From Lentisphaeria bacterium UBA1732 (GTDB lineage Bacteria; Verrucomicrobiota; Lentisphaeria; Victivallales; UBA1829), in NCBI GenBank assembly GCA_002315855.1, contig DCIG01000022.1, forward strand, positions 1-21,366: a DNA stretch of 21,366 nt, given 5' to 3'. Below are positions 14,341 through 21,366 of the stretch, one piece after another. The notes below the pieces were generated by a model. The model was not told the origin of the DNA and did no database searches. It saw only the letters and a program-made list of their open reading frames with translations. How positions within the stretch are numbered: the first letter of the stretch is position 1; each line of letters begins with the position of its first letter. Position numbers and translations under genes: made by a program.

Positions 14341-14952
14341 ATGAAACACGAAAAATTTAAGCTGAAAAACGGTTCGGAGATAACCGTCCCCATCGCCGAA
14401 AACTATCGGGATTGCCTTATCCTGGCGCAAAGCGACCTTTACCGGATCTACGGGCGGAAAATCAGTTTCCCGAAAATCATTCTGAGGGCATTTTTCACTC
14501 CCTTTGCCTCTGTAATGTTCTGGTTCCGGCTGTGCGCCCACACTCACGGCATTTTTTACTGGCCGGCCCGAATCATATATAAAATCACCTCTTTCGCGTG
14601 CAAAATCGACATTGCCTGCGGCACCAAGATCGGCTACGGTTTCTATATTGCCCACCGGATGGGTACCTTAATCAATAGGAAAACGATTATCGGCAACAAC
14701 GTCAGCGTGTCCCATTTCGTCAACATCGGAACCACCTTTTCAAGACCGGCAAAAATTGCCGACAACGTCTGGATCGCCCCGATGGTCTGTTTGGTAGAAG
14801 ACGTTGAAATCGGAGCCAACGCACGAATCGGCGCGGGTGCGGTCGTAACCAAAGATGTCCCGGAACATACTACGGCGGCCGGAGTCCCGGCAAAAGTAAT
14901 TTCCCAGACAGGCAATTCCGAATGGCATTGCTGGAAATGGGAAAATAAAAAG
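14341..14952 (+). CDS. Hexapeptide-repeat acyltransferase, serine acetyltransferase-like, 204 aa
   Basis: The C-terminal half is a left-handed beta-helix of hexapeptide repeats (KIGYGFYIAHRMGTLI, TIIGNNVSVSHFVNIGTT, then ARIGAGAVVTKDVPEHTTAAGVPAK). This is the CysE/WcaB-like acetyl-CoA dependent type, with a His at 105 where serine acetyltransferases have a catalytic His. It lacks most of the N-terminal helical domain of full-length CysE. I chose ATG 14341, with GAAGGA ten bases upstream. Next to polysaccharide genes a role in sugar acetylation is more likely than cysteine synthesis. Confidence 0.8.
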
Positions 14953-14960
14953 TAATCTGT

Positions 14961-14991
14961 CGCTTTCCGCAGAAAGCGCGGAGGCATTTTT
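14961..14991 (+). terminator. Possible weak terminator after the acyltransferase gene
   Basis: CGCTTTC (14961-14967) pairs with GAAAGCG (14972-14978). A run of T appears only 7 bases later, so efficiency is doubtful. Confidence 0.35.
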
Positions 14992-15032
14992 CTGTAAGCG
15001 GATTGAGATCAGTTCAAAAGCAGGAATTTCTC

Positions 15033-15192
15033 GTGAAAATCATCAGTATTGTAGGGGCACGTCCCAATTTTATGAAGATCGCGCCGTTCTGCCGGGTCTT
15101 GGCGGGACATCCGGAGGTCGAACACGTTCTGGCCCATACCGGACAGCATTATGACGCGAGAATGAGTGATTCGTTTTTCGTCGATCTCGGCA
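15033..15192 (+). pseudogene. wecB: 5' fragment of a UDP-GlcNAc 2-epimerase gene
   Basis: From the GTG at 15033 the first ~53 codons match the intact wecB at 19746 almost residue for residue (KIISIVGARPNFMKIAPF, then HTGQHYD and RMSDSFF). Identity stops at DLGI, after which the frame runs into unrelated sequence. The start codon is GTG instead of ATG, and homology begins exactly at the start codon. It is a broken duplicate. Confidence 0.88.
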
Positions 15193-15676
15193 TCCTGAAA
15201 GACAGCGGACACGCTGTCGCAGGTGACGGGATCCACACCAAAAAGGGGAAAACGACAACATATGAACACTTGCAATTTCCATGAAGTGAGTGTACTGTAA
15301 ATAAGGATATGTACTCTTGTCCGGGGCGCTAACGAGATTTATACTCCTTTGGCGAACATACCGGGCGTGATTGCGGAGGTGAACGCAAGGGAGAAGCGTT
15401 GAAGACGGAACTTCCCAAGGAAACTCAAGTCGGAGTCAACAACATCAAAGGGGCATACCTTTGCATCGTCAAAGAAAAATATTTGCCTGGAGAAAGAAAA
15501 TCATTGCGATTGAAAATATCGGGGCGGAGGCCCTATCGACAAATCTCTGACGCATGGAGCTTGTTATGTCAAGCCGGTCTTTTTTCGTACCGTCTCTCTA
15601 TTCGTCAGAAGATGCGGGAATCGCGCTCCCTGATTCCAGGATAACATCCTGACAAAATTCATGCAACGGGTGGCAT
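15193..15676 (+). other. Degenerate intergenic region with possible gene remnants
   Basis: About 480 bases without a convincing gene. A short frame ending at 15402 reads EIYTPLANIPGVIAEVNARE, which looks like the end of a lost protein. The frame 15399-15644 (81 aa) has no ribosome site or recognisable motif. The region probably records deletion of genes between the wecB fragment and algI. Confidence 0.5.
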
Positions 15677-17080
15677 ATGGTCTTTTCAAGTTATCTTTTT
15701 CTGTTCTTTTTCCTGCCGGCGGCGCTGCTGGGATATTACGCCGTGCCGCGAAAATGGAAGCATCTCGTCCTGACGCTCTTCAGTTACCTCTTCTACGGCT
15801 GGGCGAACCCGTACTTCTGCTTATTGATGCTATTCAACACCACGGTGGACTACACCAACGGGCGGATGATGGAAAAATTTCCGGCGAAAAAGAAACTTTT
15901 TGTCACGCTTTCCGTCATCACGGATCTCGCAATCCTCGGCTTTTTCAAGTATTTCAACTTCGGCGTTGAAAATTACAACGCCTTAATGTCCGCCATAGGA
16001 GCGGAAAGTTGGCAATACGAAGCTATTTTCCGCATCGTGTTGCCGTTGGGGATCAGTTTCTACACCTTCCAAAGCATGAGTTACGTTATCGACGTCTATC
16101 GCGGCGATGCCAAAGTCGTGCGTAATTTCATCGACTATGCCTGCTACGTTTCGATGTTTCCGCAGTTGGTCGCCGGTCCCATCATCCGCTTTCAGGAGGT
16201 CGCCGATCAGTTGCAAAACCGGACGCATACGCTTGAAAAATTTACCCGCGGCATCACCTTTTTCATGTTGGGCATGGGTAAAAAGATCCTGCTGGCGAAT
16301 CCCTGCGGCAAGATCGCCGACACGACTTTTAATGCCGGAGTCGTCGAAACGCTCGACGCCTGGTATGGCGCGGTCGCGTATGCATTTCAAATCTATTTCG
16401 ATTTTTCCGGATACAGCGACATGGCGATCGGACTTGGTTTGATGCTCGGTTTCGTCTTCGCGAAAAACTTCGATTCGCCCTACAAATCGCTTTCCATCAC
16501 GGAGTTTTGGCGCAAGTGGCACATCTCGCTTTCCACTTGGCTTAAAGACTATCTTTACATTCCGCTTGGCGGCAACCGCAAAGGCGAAGTGCGCACCTAC
16601 ATCAACCTCGCTTTGGTCATGCTGCTGGGCGGTCTGTGGCACGGCGCCAGCTGGAATTTTCTGATCTGGGGCGGCATTCACGGCGGCTATCTCGCCTTTG
16701 AACGCTCCCAAGGGAAGGAAAGCATTTACAGCAAACTCCCGAAATTCTGTCAGTTGGTCATCACCTTTTTCATCGTATTGGTGGCGTGGGTGTTCTTCCG
16801 CGCGGATACCCTGCCGGATGCGTGGCGGTATCTCGGGTGCATGTTCGGCTGGGCGGCGAACCCCGGAGCCGGGACCGTGGTCCGCGGACTGATCTACGCA
16901 CCGTGGTACGTGCTGAACTTCATCCTCGCGGGCGTCGTGATCTGGGGACTGCCCCAAAGTTGGGATTTTACCCGGACGCTGAACAAAAAGAAGATCGCAT
17001 GGTGCATTTTCGTCTTCCTGCTTGCTCTGCTGGCGCTGACGACCCAGAGTTACAACCCCTTCATCTATTTTATCTTTTAA
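15677..17080 (+). CDS. algI: AlgI-type MBOAT O-acyltransferase, 467 aa
   Basis: A polytopic membrane protein of the MBOAT family that carries acetyl groups across the inner membrane for polysaccharide O-acetylation. It begins MVFSSYLFLFFFLPAALLGY, typical of AlgI/PatA/DltB-like proteins. The conserved FWRKWHISLSTWLKDYLYIP and the active-site His in GGLWHGASWNF (H322) are present. Length is close to the family's 470-520. It is followed after 12 bases by an AlgJ-like gene. The symbol is by family; alginate is probably not the substrate because no alginate synthesis genes are seen. Confidence 0.93.
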   Translation: MVFSSYLFLFFFLPAALLGYYAVPRKWKHLVLTLFSYLFYGWANPYFCLLMLFNTTVDYTNGRMMEKFPAKKKLFVTLSVITDLAILGFFKYFNFGVENYNALMSAIGAESWQYEAIFRIVLPLGISFYTFQSMSYVIDVYRGDAKVVRNFIDYACYVSMFPQLVAGPIIRFQEVADQLQNRTHTLEKFTRGITFFMLGMGKKILLANPCGKIADTTFNAGVVETLDAWYGAVAYAFQIYFDFSGYSDMAIGLGLMLGFVFAKNFDSPYKSLSITEFWRKWHISLSTWLKDYLYIPLGGNRKGEVRTYINLALVMLLGGLWHGASWNFLIWGGIHGGYLAFERSQGKESIYSKLPKFCQLVITFFIVLVAWVFFRADTLPDAWRYLGCMFGWAANPGAGTVVRGLIYAPWYVLNFILAGVVIWGLPQSWDFTRTLNKKKIAWCIFVFLLALLALTTQSYNPFIYFIF

Positions 17081-17092
17081 GGAGAGAGCATC

Positions 17093-18637
17093 ATGGCTGA
17101 AATGAAGAAAAAACTCTCCCGGGAAGAGATCGCCAACATCGAGATCGGTAACACCACGGTCACCCGTGCACAGGCGTGGTTCCTCACGATCTTTTTCCTG
17201 CTGTTCATCGGGATCTATCCCTGCGTGCAGTTCTTCTGGCACCAGCCCTTCGGTGAATGGCGGAAGCAGGAGACGGTGCAGAAGACCATCAATGCCTATG
17301 AGACCTCCATCGAGGATACTTCGCTCCTGAGGCACATACTGCTGACGCCTGCGCAGCGGTTCCTGACGGGCGTTTTCCATGTCGGGAACGAGAAGGTCAT
17401 CGTAGGCAAGGATGGATGGCTGTTTTTCTCCGGCGATTACGAGTACCTCGTCAATCCCGGTTTTATGCGCAAGGAGAAACTTCACAAGCGCGCGCTTTCC
17501 GGCGTTCAGCCGGACCCGGGAAAGGCGATCCTGGATTTCAACCGCCAGCTGAAGGCGCGCGGTATCCGGCTTATCCTGATGCCGGTCCCGGTGAAGCCGA
17601 TGATCTATCCAGACAAACTCTCCGGAGCCCCCGGACCGTTGCAGAACGCTTCGTGGTCGGAGTTCAAGACCGCCATGGAGCGGGAGGGCATCACCGTCCT
17701 CGACCTTGCTCCCTGTTTTGCGGAGATGAGGCGAGCTGGTCAGGAGCCCTACCTCAAGACTGATACCCATTGGACTCCGGAGGGAATGTTCTCCGCCTCC
17801 TGCGTCCTTGCCCGGGCGATCAACGGCGCGGAACCGAAGGCAACGCCCGTTCAAAGCGTCACCGTCACCAATCTCGGCGACATCGCCGCGATGCTGCGTC
17901 TGCCGGACTGTGAAAGGTATTTCAAGGCGGAGAAAGTCCGCAACCCGAAGTTCGGCGTGGGGACTTCCCGGCAGTCGGAAGTCCTGCTTTTAGGAGACAG
18001 TTTCGCCAATATCTTCTCTCTGGAAGCGATGAAATGGGGCGTTGACAGCGGTCTTGCGGAGGCGCTGGGGTACCAGTTGGGCGCCCCGGTGGACGCCATC
18101 GTCCGCAACGATGCGGGAGCCTTTGCCACCCGTCAGTTGCTTGCCGCAGAACTCAAGCGCGGCCGCGACCGGCTGGCGGGAAAGAAGGTCGTGGTTTGGG
18201 AGTTTGCCATCCGCGAACTTGTCAACGGCGACTGGAAAATGCTGGATATGCCCATCCCGCAGACAGCTGACGCGCCCAAACCGGAGACCGAGGAGGCGAC
18301 GTTCCTGACCCTTGCGGCGCCCCGGACCGTCACCGCGACGATCCTTGCGGTGAGCGGGGTGCCTCGTCCTCATTCTGCGCCCTATTCGGACCACGTCATG
18401 AGTTTGCATCTCGGCAGTATTGACGGAGGAAACACGCAGGCGCTGGTCTATGCCGTCAGCATGCGGAACAACGTCTGGACAGCGGCGGCGAACCTCCGGG
18501 TCGGCGATACGGTGACAATCTGCCTCGAGCCGTGGTTGGATACGAACCGTGAAAAACAATACGGAAGCTGGAACCGCAGCGAGTTCGAGGATGAGACCTT
18601 GACCCTGCAGGATCCGTTATATGGAGAACTGAAATGA
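17093..18637 (+). CDS. algJ: AlgJ-like O-acetyltransferase with extra C-terminal beta domain, 514 aa
   Basis: There is an N-terminal membrane anchor (about 27-48), then an SGNH-fold AlgJ/AlgX domain. Its catalytic DTHW (D224, H226) and GDSF (D302, S303) are present, together with GWLFFSGDYEYL near residue 108. From about 400 there is an added ~110-residue beta domain (TVTATILAVSGVPRP to DTVTICLEPW) that resembles the N-terminal beta domain of the 12271 protein. AGGAGAG precedes the ATG. It follows algI by 12 bases and overlaps the next gene by 4, so it is a core operon member. It probably takes acetyl groups from the MBOAT partner and places them on a periplasmic glycan. Confidence 0.88.
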   Translation: MAEMKKKLSREEIANIEIGNTTVTRAQAWFLTIFFLLFIGIYPCVQFFWHQPFGEWRKQETVQKTINAYETSIEDTSLLRHILLTPAQRFLTGVFHVGNEKVIVGKDGWLFFSGDYEYLVNPGFMRKEKLHKRALSGVQPDPGKAILDFNRQLKARGIRLILMPVPVKPMIYPDKLSGAPGPLQNASWSEFKTAMEREGITVLDLAPCFAEMRRAGQEPYLKTDTHWTPEGMFSASCVLARAINGAEPKATPVQSVTVTNLGDIAAMLRLPDCERYFKAEKVRNPKFGVGTSRQSEVLLLGDSFANIFSLEAMKWGVDSGLAEALGYQLGAPVDAIVRNDAGAFATRQLLAAELKRGRDRLAGKKVVVWEFAIRELVNGDWKMLDMPIPQTADAPKPETEEATFLTLAAPRTVTATILAVSGVPRPHSAPYSDHVMSLHLGSIDGGNTQALVYAVSMRNNVWTAAANLRVGDTVTICLEPWLDTNREKQYGSWNRSEFEDETLTLQDPLYGELK

Positions 18638-19593
18638 AGAAACAACTGTTGTTTGCGTTGACGCTGGCCGTTTCCGCCGTTCTGGGTGCCGCGGAACTTT
18701 CGGATGCCGCATCTGCGGCGTTGCAGAAGGTCGTTCCCGGGACCATCACCATGAAGGACGCCAACACTTGGCTCTACAGCCGAAACGAATTGGAGCATCT
18801 TTCCCGGGGCCCCCTCGCCAACGGAAACGTTATCAATGTCTCCGTCGCCAAGCGGAATCAGGACCCGGTCACGGCGCTTGCAGAGTTCCATGACAGCTTG
18901 AAAAAACTCGGGATCAGGCTGATCCTGGTGCCGGTTCCGCCCAAGGCCGCCGTCAAACCTTTCACCGGACTTCAGAAGGGTGACGCCATGCAGTACCTGA
19001 AGCCTTTCTACGGCGAATTGCGGGCCAGGGGCATCGAAGTTTTGGATTTGAGCGATGCGTTCCAAAATGCCGACGCAGAAAAGTGCTATTGCCGGACCGA
19101 TGCCCACTGGAGTCCCTTCGGAATCGCCATCGCCGCCGATGAATTGGCAAAACTGATCCCTCTGAAAGACTCCGAAAAGTACGTCGTCACAGCTCGGACA
19201 GAGAAGATTTCGGGCGATCTCGCCAAATCTCTGAATGCCTCATCGCCGGAAACCGAGGAACTCCCGATGCAGACCGTGGTCGGGAAAACCATCGCCGAAA
19301 ACGCTCCTGTGCTGCTGATGGGGGATAGTCACACACTGGTGTTTTCCACGGGGGGCGACATGCTCGCATCCGATGCCGGGCTGGCGGAACTGCTCGCGCT
19401 CCGGCTGGGAATGCCCATTGACCGCATCGGAGTCAAAGGTTCTGCGGCGACAGCGGTCCGCATCAATCTGTTCCGCAAGGCGAAAAAAGATCCTGCGTGG
19501 CTGAAGAACAAGAAGGTCGTGATCTACTGCTTCACCTGCCGAGAGTTCACAGAATCTGCCGGCGGCTGGACGGTTGTTCCGGTGCTGAAGTAA
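18634..19593 (+). CDS. Secreted AlgX/AlgJ-like acetyltransferase, 319 aa
   Basis: The signal peptide is MKKQLLFALTLAVSAVLGAA. The SGNH-like domain follows, with DAHW (D156, H158) and GDSH (D231, S232), so the catalytic triad is complete. The fold runs nearly to the C-terminus, which makes it a minimal form. The ATG overlaps the algJ stop (ATGA), indicating coupled translation. It is a close partner of the AlgJ-like protein and may be the second acetyl-transfer step in the periplasm. The exact substrate is unknown. Confidence 0.85.
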   Translation: MKKQLLFALTLAVSAVLGAAELSDAASAALQKVVPGTITMKDANTWLYSRNELEHLSRGPLANGNVINVSVAKRNQDPVTALAEFHDSLKKLGIRLILVPVPPKAAVKPFTGLQKGDAMQYLKPFYGELRARGIEVLDLSDAFQNADAEKCYCRTDAHWSPFGIAIAADELAKLIPLKDSEKYVVTARTEKISGDLAKSLNASSPETEELPMQTVVGKTIAENAPVLLMGDSHTLVFSTGGDMLASDAGLAELLALRLGMPIDRIGVKGSAATAVRINLFRKAKKDPAWLKNKKVVIYCFTCREFTESAGGWTVVPVLK

Positions 19594-19745
19594 AGAACGC
19601 TCCAAGGCCCCGCATCCCCGGCGATGAAGACGATTATTGTTGAATAACCGCAAAAACAGTAGGCGAGATAACCTCCGGAAAATAACGAATCTTTACAGGG
19701 CAGCCGTGAAAGCGGAATGAAATCTGTTTAAAAAAAGGTTTTTTT

Positions 19746-20870
19746 ATGAAAATCATCAGTATTGTTGGGGCACGTCCCAATTTTATGAAGATCGCGCCGT
19801 TCTGCCGGGCTTTGGCGACGCATCAGGAGGTCAAACACGTTCTGGTCCATACCGGACAGCATTATGACGTGAGGATGAGTGATTCATTCTTCGCCGATCT
19901 CGGCATTCCGGAGCCGGATGTGCATCTCAATATCGGCAGCGGATCCCACGCCGAACAGGTCGGGCGTACGATGATTGAATTTGAGAAGGTGGTCAGAGCG
20001 GAAAAACCGGACTGGATCGTGGTGGTGGGCGACGTCAACGCCACTTGCGCCTGCTCCATCGTCGCCAAAAAGGAACATGTGAAACTTGCGCATATCGAAG
20101 CCGGTTTGCGCTCGGGGGATATGGATATGCCCGAAGAGGTGAATCGTCTCGTGACCGACCGCCTGGCGGATCTGCTGCTGACGCCGGACCGTATCTCCAG
20201 TGCCAATCTGACGGCAGAAGGCGTACAATCTCACCGGATCGCCTTCGTCGGAAACATCATGATCGATACACTGGAGGCAGAGCGCAGCAAAGTGGCGGCG
20301 CGGAACGTGACGGAACTGGTGAAACGAGAATTGTTGGACTCCCGCGATATTCCGGCGCTCCCGGATGACGGTTTTGCGGTGATGACAATGCATCGTCCCA
20401 GCAATGTCGACCAAATCGAGACGCTGAAACCTCTGATCGATTTCCTGACGGACGAGGTGACAAAAGATATGCCGCTTCTGTGGCCGATCCATCCGCGGGC
20501 GAGGAAGCAGTTGGAACTCTTTGGTCTGTGGGACAAGGTGCGTGCCAGCGTCGTGCTTTTGAACCCTCTTGGTTACCATGACATGCTCCGGCTCAATATG
20601 GGGGCCCGGATGATGCTGACGGACTCCGGCGGATTACAGGAGGAGTGTTGTGTGCTGGGAACCCCCTGCCTGACCCTGCGCTGGAATACGGAACGCCCGG
20701 TGACGCTTCGGGAACACGGAGGAGCCTCCATTCTGGTCGGAAACGACGTGGAAAAAGTCCGTGCTGCCTATCACGAGGTCCTGCATTCAACGCGGATGCC
20801 GCAACGCCCGGAGTTGTGGGACGGGCACACCGCAGAGCGGATTGTCGATGCACTTCTGCGCGCGAAGTAG
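19746..20870 (+). CDS. wecB: UDP-N-acetylglucosamine 2-epimerase, 374 aa
   Basis: This enzyme interconverts UDP-GlcNAc and UDP-ManNAc, supplying ManNAc-type sugars for surface polysaccharides. It has the family N-terminus (MKIISIVGARPNFMKIAPF), HTGQHYD, GDVNAT (D96), HIEAGLRS (E118), PEEVNR (E131), HRPSNVD, and a C-terminal LTDSGGLQEE. It has full length for the family. AAGG lies before the ATG, and a ~150-base gap separates it from the previous gene, so it may have its own promoter. Its first ~160 bases are duplicated at 15033. Confidence 0.95.
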   Translation: MKIISIVGARPNFMKIAPFCRALATHQEVKHVLVHTGQHYDVRMSDSFFADLGIPEPDVHLNIGSGSHAEQVGRTMIEFEKVVRAEKPDWIVVVGDVNATCACSIVAKKEHVKLAHIEAGLRSGDMDMPEEVNRLVTDRLADLLLTPDRISSANLTAEGVQSHRIAFVGNIMIDTLEAERSKVAARNVTELVKRELLDSRDIPALPDDGFAVMTMHRPSNVDQIETLKPLIDFLTDEVTKDMPLLWPIHPRARKQLELFGLWDKVRASVVLLNPLGYHDMLRLNMGARMMLTDSGGLQEECCVLGTPCLTLRWNTERPVTLREHGGASILVGNDVEKVRAAYHEVLHSTRMPQRPELWDGHTAERIVDALLRAK

Positions 20871-20943
20871 GATGGTTTTTCTTTCGTTATTGTCCGCCCG
20901 ATTGCATTGATCTATGGATAAAACGCTGATCCCGCAAATGCAT

Positions 20944-21257
20944 GGTTCTTCGACGGTTTATGACACAAGTTCGGAAAAAACCACAGGAAAACCAAAGACG
21001 GAATTGAAAAAGGCCGGCATTGCACCGATTGTTTTTAAGCAAAACACAGTGGCAGAAATCACTGTCGGTCAATTTTTTACGTTGCCGCCATGGCAAGAAC
21101 GATCCGGGACAAGTTGGATGGCGGAGGGATTCAACAACAAGATCCGCCGGGCTTACGGCTTTCGGGATCGGGAGTATTTCAAATTGAAAATCCATCAGCT
21201 GCCGGAAATTTCCTGTGGGAAAACGTTATGCGTTATGTCATAAACCGTCGGAGAACC
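20944..21257 (+). mobile_element. Internally deleted ISL3-like element, ~314 bp
   Basis: GGTTCTTCGACGGTTTATGACA (20944-20965, shown here in two parts: GGTTCTTCGAC, GGTTTATGACA) matches the reverse complement of 21236-21257 at 21 of 22 positions. The GGTTCT end is typical of ISL3-family inverted repeats. Inside, a plus-strand frame (about 21118-21243) encodes GFNNKIRRAYGFRDREYFKL, like the C-terminus of ISL3 transposases. The catalytic part is missing. No 8-bp target duplication is seen (AAATGCAT left, CTTTTTTG right), so one flank has probably been rearranged. Confidence 0.65.
21118..21243 (+). pseudogene. ISL3-family transposase, C-terminal remnant
   Basis: About 40 residues starting MAEGFNNKIRRAYGFRD resemble the conserved end of ISL3 transposases (NNKI...YGFRD...F.LKI). 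Nothing of the DDE catalytic core is present. A few residues between NNKI and RRAYGF expected in the family seem to be deleted. The frame lies inside the inverted repeats at 20944-21257. Confidence 0.6.
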
Positions 21258-21366
21258 CTTTTTTGTCAAATTTTCAAAAAGTTATGGAATATCACTGCTG
21301 TCCGGGGAAAATTCAGCAGATAAAATCCCCGAAAAGGTCCGGCTGATCGGGTAAATTCCAGTCAGG

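Noticed and set aside
15399..15644. 81-aa plus-strand gene before algI
   Set aside because: No ribosome site, no recognisable motif and it lies in a degraded region. A remnant at best.
15983..17854. 623-aa minus-strand frame opposite algI and algJ
   Set aside because: Antisense shadow of two clearly real genes. The sequence is rich in Arg, Asp, Gly and His with no domain, as expected from high-GC third positions.
20914..21243. 109-aa plus-strand frame as a new gene
   Set aside because: It spans the left IS end, and only its last ~40 residues are protein-like, matching a transposase tail. It is covered by the IS remnant.

Overview
The window reads as an accessory-rich chromosomal stretch from a Gram-negative-type, probably host-associated bacterium. 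Exported AlgJ/AlgX-like acetyltransferase proteins beside an AlgI-type MBOAT, no alginate synthesis genes, good Shine-Dalgarno sites and sigma70-like promoters would fit a Lentisphaerota/Verrucomicrobiota-like anaerobe. That placement is a guess from gene content; no rRNA or marker gene is present.

Left part (1-3410, all minus strand): a run of small proteins of unknown function, a WYL-domain regulator (799-1809) with its own promoter, and an operon of a 55-aa one-helix membrane protein, a 331-aa protein with a YkvA/DUF1232 segment and a 115-aa unknown protein.

3490-7221 (minus strand) is the right end of an integrated element. It holds an AT-rich radical SAM/SPASM maturase with an N-terminal PqqD-like recognition domain. 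Upstream lies a 33-aa Cys-containing precursor peptide (5277-5378) that is easy to overlook, with a 12-bp-stem attenuator/terminator between the two. Next come a MITE-like inverted-repeat element and a tyrosine integrase. The integrase is followed by the 3' part of a CAU-anticodon tRNA (7177-7221) with no 5' half, as expected for attR. Its tail and terminator are repeated 167 bp further on.

7480-11960 (minus strand) holds two paralogous AAA/DUF4143 ATPase genes. Both have the same upstream layout: a TTGNNN-17-TATATT promoter and, 7-8 bp beyond the -35, three tandem 32- or 33-bp units. A ~190-bp direct repeat (7482/9956) brackets the first ATPase together with a start-less EndoU-like toxin domain and its overlapping putative immunity gene, so the block looks like a recombining toxin/immunity cassette.

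11960-20870 (plus strand) is a polysaccharide O-acetylation locus. It contains a strong promoter and structured leader, a secreted AlgX-like protein with altered catalytic motifs, a hexapeptide acetyltransferase, a truncated wecB copy, then AlgI-type MBOAT, AlgJ-like and AlgX-like proteins, and an intact UDP-GlcNAc 2-epimerase. The wecB fragment and intact wecB form ~160-bp direct repeats around the algI/J/X module. The locus is followed by an internally deleted IS (20944-21257) with ISL3-like ends and transposase C-terminus.

The most interesting item is the compact RiPP locus at 3490-5440. Next are the repeat-plus-promoter modules of the two ATPases and the orphan EndoU toxin cassette.
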